A DNA stretch of 64,000 bases from Cylicocyclus nassatus (taxonomy: Eukaryota; Nematoda; Chromadorea; Rhabditida; Strongylidae), in NCBI GenBank assembly GCA_958299035.1, contig CATQJL010000001.1, forward strand, positions 83,267,071 through 83,331,070, written 5' to 3'. Below, piece after piece: positions 1-10,740 of this stretch. The stretch's first letter is position 1. Every line of letters starts with the position of its first letter. Position numbers and translations under genes: made by a program. A model generated the notes under the pieces. That model did not search any database and was not told the origin of the DNA. It worked only from the letters and a program-made list of their open reading frames with translations.

Positions 1-1
1 G

Positions 2-55
2 GCTAATCACTACTCTCCAATGTTTCAAGAGAAGCTCTCAGTTTTCTGTTCCTGA
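2..55 (+). CDS. 3' tail of an unidentified gene (paralogue of the gene at 42.5-43.1 kb)
   Basis: The first bases contain an open frame of 16 codons ending in TGA at 53-55 (about NHYSPMFQEKLSVFCS). It aligns with the last codons of the unidentified gene ending near 43120 (NYHDFLVSRDTVSFCF...). The homology continues downstream through a purine-rich stretch with a G homopolymer and into KCTD-like gene A, just as that gene leads into gene E. The rest of the gene lies outside the window. The function is not recognised. Confidence 0.35.
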   Translation, partial: ANHYSPMFQEKLSVFCS

Positions 56-378
56 AATTACCCGCTGAGCATAAACAAGCAGAGGGCTAAGCTTTGGAAT
101 TCTAGAAATTGATGAGGAAAATGTAAAAAGAGCTGTAAAAGGGGGGGGGGGTGGTAGTGGGTACACCAAAATATCCAAGGTAGTGCTTCTTCTTTTAGAC
201 TAAATTGTAACATCTACGGTAAAGATTATGTGAGTTTTTCCATAGAGTGTTTTCATATAAAAACCCTCCATCGCTTCTTTTTGGAATTTCGGTGTCATTT
301 GCACGTTCATAAGCGCAGCATCTGCGCGGTTTCCATGACTCATTCGTCGATTCCCATCAGCTTCACGCGGCCGTCAAC

Positions 379-1429
379 ATGGTAGGTTTAATGATTGTGA
401 AACGAAATTAGACTGCCATGACTACTTCTACCATGTTTACTGTGCAAATTTTGACAATGAAAAAATCTTCAGGAAGACAAAATCCTATCTCCCAAATACA
501 CACGTGTGAAACTCAACGTTGGCGGTACAGTTTTTGAGACCTACCTTTCTACTCTCACAAAAGTGAATGAAAGTGTGAGTTGGAGCGCGTTTTCATGTTC
601 ATTACAGTCATTTCAATATTTGAAAAGGTGCTATCCGCTATGGTGGCCGAGGAAATACAAAATGGGGACGAACTGTTCATAGATAGGAATCCCCTGCTTT
701 TTGCCAAAGTTAGAAACCTGATTCGCAGTCTTAGTGCGAAGTTTCTCAGTTCAGGTACTGGATTATCTACGAGATGACGAGCGTTTTGTTCCTCCATCTG
801 ACGATGATGCCAGAGAAGCACTTCGGAGGGAAGCTGAGGTCTTTCTTTGATAAAGAAGGAGCAATTCCTAAGATGTTATTTAGTTCTATTATCTGCCCGA
901 GCTCGTCGAAAAGTGCTTGCCCGAAAAATTTCATACTGGTGTTCAAGTAAAATGGAAGGAAAGCGCTATCGAATCGTACTGGAAGGTTTTCGCCATGTAA
1001 GAAAAACTTGATTTTTTATACTTAGTTTAGTCTTATGTCACTGCGAAAATGCATGCGTTTGCATGGAAAATGTATTGAATAATTTTATACCGTAGCGTAA
1101 CTTTTTCAAGGGCTTTTGACAGACCCAGCTGCGCACTTTGTGCGTACTCGCACACTGCAGACCCGAAATGTCTGTTTCCGCAATTTTCGAAGTCGCGAGA
1201 TGGGACACCCAAGGACGAGTATTGCTTAGCACTGAAGTATCAAATGCGCTTTATGAAAGGGAAAGTGACATCGGGAGTATGCGCTATAGTATGTATACTT
1301 CTCTCCTAGAAAATCTTTTAGTTTTTCCAGCCTTTTGGCAGTCTCCCTGGCTGTTTCGTTATATGGGAGAGTCCCTACGACAAGTATCCGTTACACATCC
1401 CAACGTCTGCATTGCGTTTAGCGAAGTGA
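379..1429 (+). CDS. KCTD-like BTB/T1-domain protein, paralogue A (apparently intact)
   Basis: Exons read as 379-381 (ATG directly before a gtaggt donor), 473-574, 628-708, 755-838, 884-996, 1111-1276 and 1331-1429 (TGA 1427-1429), giving about 215 residues. The T1 domain shows VKLNVGGTVFETYLSTLT, then FIDRNPLLF, then VLDYLRDD and REAEFYYLPEL, matching the KCTD/Kv-T1 consensus order. A cysteine cluster follows (CALC, then C nine residues on), then KYQMRFMKG and a C-terminus ending TSALRLAK. T1 proteins oligomerise and many bind Cullin-3; that role is inferred here. Exons 5 plus 6 total 279 nt, exactly as in gene F, which supports the splice model. The donors after exons 3 (gttaga) and 4 (gtcttt) are weak. 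The start is uncertain: an upstream ATG at 335 (MTHSS, shared with gene C) reaches the same donor but in the wrong phase. Sister copy is E. Confidence 0.72.
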
Positions 1430-1884
1430 TACGCTCTTTTCTATTTCAACATTGCTCGTGGTTTGAACTGAGCTTTGTAAACTCTATGTGTGTTCGACCG
1501 CCCGAACTCATATGTATTTCGATAAATCATGCTGAAGCGTTGTTGACATATGAAGTAGTTGCTGCGATATCACCGAAGAAAAATCGTGAACGATGACCAA
1601 ATCCTGCACCCACAATCTCTGAATAACCAAAACGTTTTTATTCAACATTGCTTTGAGAAACACAGACAGTTCTGAGTGTAAATGAGCTCAAGTGCAACTC
1701 ATCTAGGTTTACAACTCATTTGCTATCATAACATGTAAATCCTATAATGTTTATGATATCGGTTCAACACTACAAAGTGAGAATTTCTGAGAGAAAAAAA
1801 AGTCTAGTCAGGCACCGAGATAAAGATGTTTTCTATTCGCAACTGTGCGAAGAAGATTCGAGATGGTGATAAATTTATTTCAGC
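1430..1884 (+). other. 3' flank of gene A, no further gene seen
   Basis: No coding signal is convincing here. The segment 1430-1680 has a counterpart after gene E, but there it is split into pieces (46290-46315, 47267-47301 and 49344-49520) by two inserted elements. It is useful as the empty-site reference for those insertions. Confidence 0.6.
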
Positions 1885-1920
1885 TACAATACCGCTCACA
1901 TTTTTTGAAAAAAAGACGCG

Positions 1921-2020
1921 AATGTATGGACGTGTATGGACATGTACGGACATGTCCATGCATGTATGGACATGTCCGTACATGTCCGTACATGTCCATA
2001 CATGTATGGACATGTCCATA
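1921..2020 (+). repeat. Short tandem repeat near the outer end of the left arm
   Basis: An array of ~12-14-bp units built from ATGTATGGAC, ATGTCCGTAC and ATGTCCATAC. The unit is itself nearly self-complementary, so the array can fold on itself. The right arm holds the mirrored array at about 7960-8062, with a slightly different number and order of variants. Several overlapping frames stay open through it, which is a by-product of the repeat. Confidence 0.75.
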
Positions 2021-2059
2021 CATCAGCGTCGCGTGGCCATATCTCGCTTCAGAGTGGAC

Positions 2060-2720
2060 GAATTCTGAATCCAAAGCCAACATTCGATTTAGCTCGGCGC
2101 GGAGAATCTTCTGATATACTGGAGGTGGGGGTACGATGTCTTCGATATTCCGTATCCAGTTTTTTCAATTTGTTCTGCGGAGGTCCTTTCGCGAATATGT
2201 GAAGCAACGCCTACCCAACATAGAAGACTTTACTAAGTACCATTCGATAATATTGTTTTTTTTAGATTATTGTGCGCTAAATAATAGGCTCAGACTTCTT
2301 TCCAAAGTAGATAGAAGCGTTGGTGAATTTTGGAAAAATCACGCGTCTTTAAATTCTACTGGCCATAACTTCCTTCGGAATAAGTATATTTTGAATCCGA
2401 AAACAGCGCCTTGCTCAGCTCATCAAGGCGAATCTTCTCATGTACAGCATGTCCTTGATATTTCGATTTCAGTATTCTTGAATCTTTCTGAGGACGTCTT
2501 TTCGCGAAGGTGTAATGCAGCGAGCATTGACCTGAGTACATTCCAGCAAGGATTTTTCGATAGCACTTTTTCTGTAGATTATGATGTGCTAAATAGTAGC
2601 CGCAGGTTCCTTTTCAAAGGAAATAGAACGGCTGGTGAATTGTGGAAAAATCTTGTCGTCCCAAATTCTACTCGTCATATCCGCAGGATACGAAGCTATC
2701 TTGCTAAGCAGATGTGAGTT
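2060..2720 (+). repeat. Degenerate ~331-bp tandem repeat inside the inverted arm
   Basis: Two successive blocks, starting near 2060 and 2391, share the order GAATCC(A/G)AA..., GGCGCGGAGAATCTTCT or AAGGCGAATCTTCTCAT, TTTCGCGAA..., TTCGATA, TAGATTAT(T/G)...GTGCTAAATA, and GGTGAATT(T/G)TGGAAAAATC. The frame 2136-2717 is open across both copies (193 codons) but resembles no family I know. The mirrored copy lies at about 7265-7920. Confidence 0.55.
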
Positions 2721-3324
2721 TCGAAATCAGCAGGTCGCATAACCTCTACGAGCAAGTTTTCCGATATGTTCGGGTTATTCCATTTCTTCTCGTTTTACGC
2801 TCCGGAAGCTCGCCGATGGATTTTGGTCAAAATGTTGATGCTCTTGAATTGTAAAGAAACTTCGCTTATAGAGGTTTTCGAACACGCTCTTTACGAAAAT
2901 CGTGGTCTTTGAGGATTACAGGGTCTTTTTGGAGAGATACGGTGAGGTGACTGTAATTGCATCACGAAAGTCCGTAACTTTGACCGCACTTCTCGCGTAT
3001 CTGTCAGAAACCTTGCCTGCTTGCTTTTCTCAGTCAAAGTTATTAGGAACTGTGCTATCGAATGGTGCATTATTCAGGCTCCAGTCTGTGAAATTCGCCG
3101 AGTTACGAGCCTACGAAAACATGTCATCGTGAATTTTGCCCAAAATGCAAAGATCGCATATTTCGTCGAAATTTCTCCGTGAGTGCTTGTACAACGCGCT
3201 GATCAAATCCTTTCACATTTTTAATGGATCTTATTGTGTTAGATGTGGTGCTTTGAGCTCTAGCCACAAAATAGCTTTAATATTCAATTGAGCAGCTGAA
3301 GCAGATGCAAGCACCATCTATATA

Positions 3325-4045
3325 TTAGGTTGGTCCGAAAGTTCTGTCCCTCCATTTTCAAAAAATCATAACTTCTTCCTAACACGATGTTTTTGCATGG
3401 CTAAAACCATATTGAAAAGAGCAATTCATGCACTTTCTAAAACTACCTTGGCTGCTATCTAGTAAGATCTAATTGCAGAGATAAAAATGGGGAAATGAAA
3501 TAACTTCAAGTTCGAAATTTTTGAGCAAGCCTGTTAAAAAATGCAAAACTGTGCCATAAAATCCAAAACAGTTAGTAACCTAGGTTTTCTGATCCCCTCT
3601 TTTTATACAAGCAAAATTCGCGCTGATGGAGCTTTTCTCAGAAAAGTTATTATTTTCAAGAAAAAAATGCCAAAAAATCACTTTCTTAAGAAAATTGATT
3701 TTTAGACATTTTTTTCAGAAAATCATAACTTTTAAAGAAACAACTCAATCAGCACGAACTTTGACAGCTAAAAAGAAGGAATCAAAAAGTCTAGGACAGT
3801 GGCTGTTTTGAAATTTATGGCACAGTTTTGGAATTTTTAACAGGCTTGCTTAAAAATTCCGAACTTGAAGTGATTTCATTTCCCCAATTTTATCTCTGCA
3901 ATCAGAGCTTAGTAGATAGCCGGCAAGGTAATTTTAGAAAGGGCATGAATTGCTCTTTTCAATATGGTTTTAACCATGCAAAAACATCGTGTTAGGAAGA
4001 AGTTATGATTTTTTGAAAATGGAGGGACAGAACTTTCGGACCAAC

Positions 4046-4049
<4 letters not shown>
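3325..4049. mobile_element. Palindromic mariner-type MITE (725 bp)
   Basis: The ends read TTAGGTTGGTCCGAAAGTTC and its reverse complement, resembling mariner terminal repeats, with TA-rich flanks (TATA before, ATATAT after). The two halves are reverse complements over most of their length, so a transcript would fold into a ~360-bp hairpin. There is no transposase. It is nested in the 6.2-kb inverted-arm element. Confidence 0.75.
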
Positions 4050-4076
<27 letters not shown>

Positions 4077-4082
4077 CATAAC

Positions 4083-4783
4083 TTATAATAACGGGCTAAG
4101 GGTGTTTACGTGTTTTTGTGTGTGTGTGTGAGAGTGTGTCTGTTACGAAATTCGTAGAGCAGTTTCCAGCCAACCTTTTGAGCCCAAATTTTGCATAGCG
4201 CATGCTACCTTCATAGAAGCCCAATATGCAAAAGCACGAGTAGATTCGTTGAGTGGGTCCCTCAAAAATTGCGCGCCAAACGGATCCATCTGGCTTTTAT
4301 CCCGCAAAATTGGGTCCGTATCACCACTTTTTGCAAAGTGGTGGATGCGTTTGGTAAGCAAATGTGCAAGCAATGGAATTTAGCCCGAAAAGTGGTCAAA
4401 AGTTTACTACATAACGAAAACGGCGCCAAAAAGAATTGGCTGCGTAGATGGTCAATTGCTAAGGTTCTACTCAAGCATTTGAGAAAATTTTCGTACGGAG
4501 TTGTAGAGCACGGTCACTATTGCCTTTATGGCGAACTACCAAGCCATGAAAAATTTAGGAACCTATTCAAATTTGCGTTTGTCTTTCTGCGAAAAGTTTC
4601 ATCCACACGAAATCACCGATCTCACGTGAAAAAGCTTTCTAAATGAGAAGTTGTTTACATTTTATTCGTGGTAGTCGGCATAGCGCAGTGAGTTTCAGTG
4701 CCACGATTTTACGGAATGAGTAAGGCACATAGATAGTAGAGCCAGTGCGAGCCTCTGCGAAGCAGAGGTGGCGCACTGGTATC
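4083..4783 (+). repeat. Tandem dimer, copy 1 (708-bp period)
   Basis: Starts at the TAATAACGGGCTAAGGGTGT motif followed by a GT-rich run, and ends in a compound hairpin (CCAGTGCG...CCTCTGCGAAGCAGAGG...CGCACTGG). The same unit repeats immediately. A 151-codon open frame (4191-4646) is not preserved in copy 2, so it is probably not a gene. The terminal hairpin recalls Helitron 3' ends, but no CTRR terminus or TC start is clear. Confidence 0.65.
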
Positions 4784-4788
4784 TATGA

Positions 4789-5495
4789 CTTAATAATAAC
4801 GGGCTAAGGGTGTTTACGTCTGTTTGTCTGTGTGTCTGTGTGTACGTCTGTCTGTCACGAAATTCGTAGAGCGTGTTCCAGCAAACGTTCTAAGCCCAAA
4901 TTTTGCGTAGCACATGCTACCCTCATGGAAGCCCAATATACAAAAGCACGAGTAGATTCGTTGAGTGGATCCCTCAGAAATTGCGCGCCAAACGGGTCCA
5001 CCTGGCTTCTGTACCGCAAAATTCGGTCCGTATCACCACTTTTTGCAGAGTCGTGGATGAGTTTGGTAAGCAAATGTGCAAGCGATGGAGTTTAGCCAGA
5101 AAAGTGATTGAAAGTTTACTACATAACGAAAACGGCGCCAAAACGAATTGGTTGTGTAAATGGTCAATTTGCCAAGGTTCTAGCTAAGCGTTTGAGAAGA
5201 TTTTCGCACAGAGATGTAGCTCACGGTTATCATTACCTTCATGGCGACTACCAAGAAATGACAAAGCCAAAAACCTATTCAAATTTGCGTTTGTTTTTCC
5301 GCGAAAAGTTTCATCCACGCGAAATCACCGATCTCACATGAAAAGACTTTCTAAATGAGTGGTTGTTTACATTTTATTAGTGGTAGTCGGCATAGCGCGG
5401 TGAGTTCCAGTGCCATGATTTTACGAGAATGAGTAAGGCACATAGATAGTAGAGCCAGTGCGAACCTCTGCGAAGCAGAGGTGACGCACTGGTAT
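4789..5495 (+). repeat. Tandem dimer, copy 2
   Basis: Head-to-tail second copy of the preceding unit, with the same start motif and the same terminal hairpin at about 5457-5493. Indels break the frame that is open in copy 1. A (TA)n run follows. Confidence 0.65.
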
Positions 5496-5908
5496 ATATA
5501 TAAAACATGAAGTTTGTCCAACTCTTGACCGTATGTTTTTTATAGACTCCTTCGCGCGTGAACCGATTGAGCTGGAACTTTGCATATATATGTTTTCGAC
5601 CCCGTAGATGGTTTTAGGCTACTTTTTGAAGCGATTCGCTGGATCCTTCTATTGATTTATTGATTTCGGCACTTTGCAATGAAAGTGAAGTCTTATCAAC
5701 TACTATCATACCCAATGCACATTTTGGTGTAAACAATGGCAGACAAGCTCATTCTCATTTTGCGGTCAGAAGGATGCGGTATTTCCAGATGATGCTGCTT
5801 TGAGGTAGGCATTTGCAATTACAACGCACCGTGCAGGTGGATATAGGCTGCGGGACCGGAGAAGGAAAGGGAGGAAGCAGAAATGCACCAGATGGAAGCG
5901 GGATGAAC
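5496..5908. other. No gene seen (AT-rich spacer in the element centre)
   Basis: The text resembles decayed repeat (for example GTCCAACTCTTGACCG, then a TTTTTGAAGCG-type stretch). I find no coding frame, RNA gene or terminal repeat that I can support. Confidence 0.4.
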
Positions 5909-6616
5909 AGAGCTCGGCACAGCTGGCACCCTGTCAAGCTGGATATCGCTTTTTGGACGAAAGTAAAGGGAATATCGTTTTTTTGGGGTCCGGGGCGGAG
6001 AAGAGCCGCAAGAATGCCGCCGGCATGCCACCGGCACGCTGTCCATCAAACAAACAAAGGGTTTGTTTTCAGCCAAAATGCATATGACACCAAATTTGAT
6101 GTGTGCATGTGCGTTGGGGGACCCGAAATATGGCCCAAAAATTTATGAAAACTATATGAATAAAAGCTGTGCTGAACTTTTTTCTGAATTAGCTGGCACC
6201 GTGCCAGCTGGGTGCCAGCTGAGCTGGCACCGACACTTTGCTCACATAAGTTTCATACTTTTTTACATGAAATGTATCTACACCGTGAAAGTTTACATAC
6301 AGAAAAGAAACAGTTTCATAATGTTATCTTTTCAGCGTTTTATAGCCTTTGAAAACTACTCGGTCTGCTCCGCAATGGAAAAGTCGGCTTTTTCTGCTTC
6401 TCGAGATGTGATTCAACCACTTGAAAAGCTCAAAAAGCTGTGAAAAGTTGTTTCATGTAATTATCATGCATAAAAACCCTACTACGTACTTTTACATAAT
6501 TTAAAATCAATGACGGGTCTTCAAAATAGGTCAAGGGGAACTTCGTACGAGTTCAAGATCAAACGGGACTGGACTTCGTTTTGAAATTTCCCTGGTGCCA
6601 GCTCGTGCCGAGCCCT
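5909..6616. mobile_element. TIR element, AG(A/G)GCTCGGCAC family
   Basis: The left end AGAGCTCGGCACAGCTGGCA matches the reverse complement of the right end (TGCCAGCTCGTGCCGAGCCCT) with few changes. The centre has a compact palindrome cluster of GCTGGCAC and GTGCCAGC at about 6190-6232. There is no transposase. The termini match those of the element at 31399-32467, so the two belong to one family. Confidence 0.6.
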
Positions 6617-8224
6617 GGGTATGAAAGATGGAAAGGCGCAGGTTTTGAAGCAGAACACATATTTTATGCGCTCCCCCTCCTTCCTCTGGCTCCGTGGCTC
6701 ATGAACCGGGCAAGACCGGGTATGTCAGCTAGTATACAATACAGTGGGAGTGGCTGGACGAAGCGAACATAATATCTGCAGCGAGCGTCATACAAGCACT
6801 CACGGAGAAATTTCGGCGAAATATGCGATCTTTGCATTTTGGGCAAAATTCACGATGACATGTTTTCCTAGGCTCGTAACTCGGCGAATTTCACAGACTG
6901 GAGCCTGAATAATGCACCATTCGATAGCACAGTTCCTAATAACTTTGACTGAGAAAAGCAAGCAGGCAAGGTTTCTGACAGATACGCGAGAAGTGCGGCC
7001 AAAGTTACGGACTTTCTTGATGCAATTACAGTCACCTCACCGTATCTCTCCAAAAAGACCCTGTAATCCTCAAAGACCACGATTTTCGTAAAGAGCGTGT
7101 TCGAAAACCTCTATAAGCGAAGTTTCTTTACAATTCAAGAGCATCAACATTTTGACCAAAATCCATCGGCGAGCTTCCGGAGCGTAAAACGAGAAGAAAT
7201 GGAATAACCCGAACATATCGGAAAACTTGCTCGTAGAGGTTATGCGACCTGCTGATTTCGAAACTCACATCTGCTTAGCAAGATAGCTTCGTATCCTGCG
7301 GATATGACGAGTAGAATTTGGGACGACAAGATTTTTCCACAATTCACCAGCCGTTCTATTTCCTTTGAAAAGGAACCTGCGGCTACTATTTAGCACATCA
7401 TAATCTACAGAAAAAGTGCTATCGAAAAATCCTTGCTGGAATGTACTCAGGTCAATGCTCGCTGCATTACACCTTCGCGAAAAGACATCCTCAGAAAGAT
7501 TCAAGAATACTGAAATCGGAATATCAAGGACATGCTGTACATGAGAAGATTCGCCTTGATGAGCTGAGCAAGGCGCTGTTTTCGGATTCAAAATATACTT
7601 ATTCCGAAGGAAGTTATGGCCAGTAGAATTTAAAGACGCGTGATTTTTCCAAAATTCACCAACGCTTCTATCTACTTTGGAAAGAAGTCTGAGCCTATTA
7701 TTTAGCGCACAATAATCTAAAAAAACAATATTATCGAATGGTACTTAGTAAAGTCTTCTATGTTGGGTAGGCGTTGCTTCACATATTCGCGAAAGGACCT
7801 CCGCAGAACAAATTGAAAAAACTGGATACGGAATATCGAAGACATCGTACCCCCACCTCCAGTATATCAGAAGATTCTCCGCGCCGAGCTAAATCGAATG
7901 GTGGCTTTGGATTCAGAATTCGTCCACTCTGAAGCGAGATATGGCCACGCGACGCTGATGTATGGACATGTCCATACATGTATGGACATGTACGGACATG
8001 TACGGACATGTCCATACATGTATGGACATGTCCGTACATGTCCATACATGTCCATACATTCGCGTCTTTTTTTCAAAAAATGTGAGCGGTATTGTACATA
8101 AAATGAGTTGCATGGTATGCGCACAAAAATGCAGAGCCTTTGAAAATAAACACAGTCAAAACAGAACAAATTTGAGAATAAACTTCGCTTTCTCTCTTCT
8201 CTGAATCTGGGCATCTTATGTCTT

Positions 8225-8331
8225 AATTTGAGGTAATAGATGTTCTGCCAAGCCCAGATTGGGACAATTGGGACAGGCTTGGATTGGCCCGTACCAGTCT
8301 GGGCTTGGCAGCACATCTACTACCTCAAATT
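8225..8331 (-). other. Hairpin with a let-7-like motif in one arm
   Basis: Arms 8225-8258 and 8298-8331 pair at 32 of 34 positions around a 39-nt loop. On the - strand the 5' arm contains TGAGGTAGTAG, identical to the first 11 nt of let-7. After that the sequence differs (ATGTGCTGCCA). The stem is longer and more perfect than typical animal pre-miRNA stems, so a small palindromic repeat is at least as likely. Confidence 0.3.
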
Positions 8332-8880
8332 TGGCAATGCTCATCAAGATTTTTCTCTAGTATTTGCAAACCTTTCTATTTCGAGAAAGTACATAAGTTC
8401 TGTGTACGATATGAAACAATGGTCTTTGACACAGGTACGCAGATGAGCTGATTAAAAAGAGATTTCGGTTACGATTCAAGAGATTTGAGCGGATCTTGGT
8501 ACAAGGACCCCCCGAACCTGTCAACACGATCTCTTCTTTGCCCAGTAAACAGTTGAGCCGGAATGAAAAGCTGCATGACTGTGACAAATAGCTCTTGAAG
8601 TGAGAATTCTTGAAAAGGGAAACACAAATTAGTTGTTCATGCTTATGACGCACCAAAGTAGCTTACTCTCCCATGTTTTTGACTCAGTAAATGGATATAC
8701 AGATGAAAAGCATCATCTCAAATGTAATATACAAAATCTATCTCCGTTCTCCTCTAACTATCGACTTGGGCATGTACACATAAGAGATTGGCAGAATCCC
8801 AAGCACAATAAGTAGGTCCCGACGCGCGAGTCACACACTGACTAGTGCAGTGACGTATTCGATTGCGCAAGCTGCTCGGC
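8332..8880. other. No gene seen
   Basis: Short open frames exist on both strands but none shows a recognisable domain, splice pattern or paralogue elsewhere in the window. Confidence 0.4.
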
Positions 8881-9546
8881 GCATTATGGTGAGTCATACT
8901 CAAGCTCTTTTTTCAAACAATATCAGTAACTCAAATTGTTATATCTGTCTCCTGAATAGTTTCTGTGTTTATTAGGTGTTTTCATATAAGAAGAAGGCTT
9001 TGGTTTGTTATGTTCTCTCTAAGGAATTCCAGCAAATCTCTTATCATTGTCTGCTTTCCTCGATATTTATTCTCTTGAGCCAAGCATTACTTTCAAAGCA
9101 TAACTTTAGGAGAGAGAACTGAGGGTAAATTGCAAGATTAGTACTTTTTTCAGCGCAGTTGAGGAAGATTGTAGGCGTCTGGGCAGATTTGGACACTCTA
9201 GCTTACTATCATAATCGAGTACTAGCCGTGAAGAACTCTCATGCAAACCGGACCTTCAAACATCCGCACAAAAAGGAGAGTATTATTCCACAGAGCCTCG
9301 GAAACACTGCCCACTTGGTGAGGGCCACCTCCTCCAACGAATTCTCCCCAGATCTTGATACTTTCTCGCATGTCGAGCACAACTGAAAGAACAGCGCCAG
9401 GGGCTCTTGTCCAAGCTTTCAAAAAATAGTTCTAGACAAGAGTTTCGTAGGAATTCACCCTTGATTCCATGTTTGGAATCAGCGCCATGAAAAGGCCCAG
9501 ATAAAGCAAAAATGGAGGTCGAGAATCTGCTCGGACGCTGTTTCAA

Positions 9547-10093
9547 AGGCAGTGGCTCGGGAATATTGCAGTTACAAGCTTTTATCCCGCCTTGACCTTC
9601 TGGATGCGCTGAGTCCAGGCTGTGCTTGAAAAGTCGAAAAGTGCTTTTTATGGCTTTTTCGGTTTTGGAGATTGCTGGAGGGATAAGCGAGCGATCGGCA
9701 ACTGAGTCGCCTGAGCCGATCAGCCAATTGCCGCCAAAATGGGTGGAATTCCAGTGACCTGCAGCCGGTCGCTGTTTAGGCAAAATCCCGCGCCCTGACC
9801 CTTCAGGGCTGGGGGAACGAACTCCGCCAGTTCCGGCCACCTCCGCGGACAACTGGTCCTGCAACGTCATGCAAAAACATCGCGAAAGGATCAGTTTCCA
9901 GCGGAGGCGGCTCAAAACTGGCGGAGTCCGTTCCCCCCTTCCCCCCCCCCCCCCCCCACTTTAGCAATCTCCGAAGCCAAAAAACGCCGGAAAAGCACTT
10001 TTTGGGCTTTTTAAGCACAGTCTCGGACTCAGCGGATCCAGAACAATGTAGGCGCTGAAAGCTCGCACTCGCAATTTTCGCGAGCCACTGCCT
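9547..10093. mobile_element. TTAA-type AGGCAG MITE
   Basis: The left end AGGCAGTGGCTCGGGAATAT is the inverted partner of the right end (...CGCGAGCCACTGCCT). The right flank is TTAA and the left flank TCAA, which fits a decayed TTAA duplication. Subterminal parts (GTGCTTGAAAAGTCGAAAAG and its partner near 10000) also pair. There is no transposase. Related copies are at 36828-37383 and, heavily interrupted, 53190-57129. Confidence 0.65.
9811..9937. mobile_element. Small hAT-like MITE nested in the AGGCAG MITE
   Basis: Ends GGGGGAACGAACTCCGCCAG and CTGGCGGAGTCCGTTCCCCC pair with one mismatch. The corresponding position in the F-side copy (near 57000) lacks this segment, giving an empty site. 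A C homopolymer follows on the right. It is the same family as the copies at 37022-37157 and 38973-39104; the class is taken from the 8-bp duplication at 37014. Confidence 0.65.
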
Positions 10094-10334
10094 TTAAGCC
10101 ACGGTATATACTTGATCCATTCAATCTACTTGATACAATGATCCATTCCGTTATTGGTCAAATCGGTGAACTCTCCTCTCGACCTCCAATGGCGAAGCGG
10201 ATATCCATGCGACCCCTTGATCCATTTCATTTCCTTCGTTATTGGTTAGTTCACTGATTTGAACAATAGCTAAGTGAATTAAATCTGTAAGTAAATTGAG
10301 TGAATTATGTATAGCACATTATAGTTAGCACCGA

Positions 10335-10740
10335 ATATACGTGTTCGAATAATTTATTCGAAATATTCGACTATTCGAATATTCGAATAGTCGAATATTC
10401 GAGAAAGTCCATCTATTCGATTATTCGAATAGTCGAATAAATGAGAAAGGCCTATATTCGAATAATTTGTTCATTCGACGATTTCGAAATATGGCTTATT
10501 CGAATATTCGAATATTGCATTCAAATATTTGAATAATATTCGAACATTTATTCGAAATTAGTCGAATTATTCAAATTCGAATAAAATGAAAATCGAAAGT
10601 CGAATAGTATTTGTTTATTCGAAGAATTTTCGAAAATCAAATATTCGATATTCATTCGTTCTATTAATTTTCGAAAATCAATTATTCATTCGTTCGAAAA
10701 ATTTTAAAAATTGATAACTCGATATTCGCTCATTCGGCGA
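10335..10740. repeat. ATTCGAA-rich degenerate array
   Basis: A run of overlapping ATTCGAATA and TATTCGA words on both strands, self-complementary throughout, with no constant period. Similar stretches occur at 50495-50825 and 52128-52400. It is not coding. Confidence 0.75.

Larger units (their letters stand above)
1885..8096. mobile_element. 6.2-kb element with 1.3-kb terminal inverted repeats
   Basis: The segments 1885-3192 and 6788-8096 are near-identical reverse complements. Both outer ends read TA followed by CAATACCGCTCACATTTTTT going inwards, so the flanking TA may be the target duplication. The ~3.6-kb centre holds other elements (a mariner-type palindrome, a tandem dimer and a short TIR element) and no recognisable transposase. 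It lies between genes A and B. This is a non-autonomous or decayed DNA transposon, or a large foldback formed by an inverted duplication. The Tc1/mariner link rests only on the TA flanks. Confidence 0.75.

Noticed and set aside
1138..1596. 152-codon frame on the + strand
   Set aside because: It reads exons 6 and 7 of gene A in the wrong frame and through an intron. The spliced model matches the paralogues instead.
8884..8892. One-codon first exon (ATG then gtgagt) for gene B
   Set aside because: It resembles the A/E arrangement, but the matching site upstream of F is ATGATGAGT with no donor, and the intron would be over 2 kb. Not strong enough to annotate.
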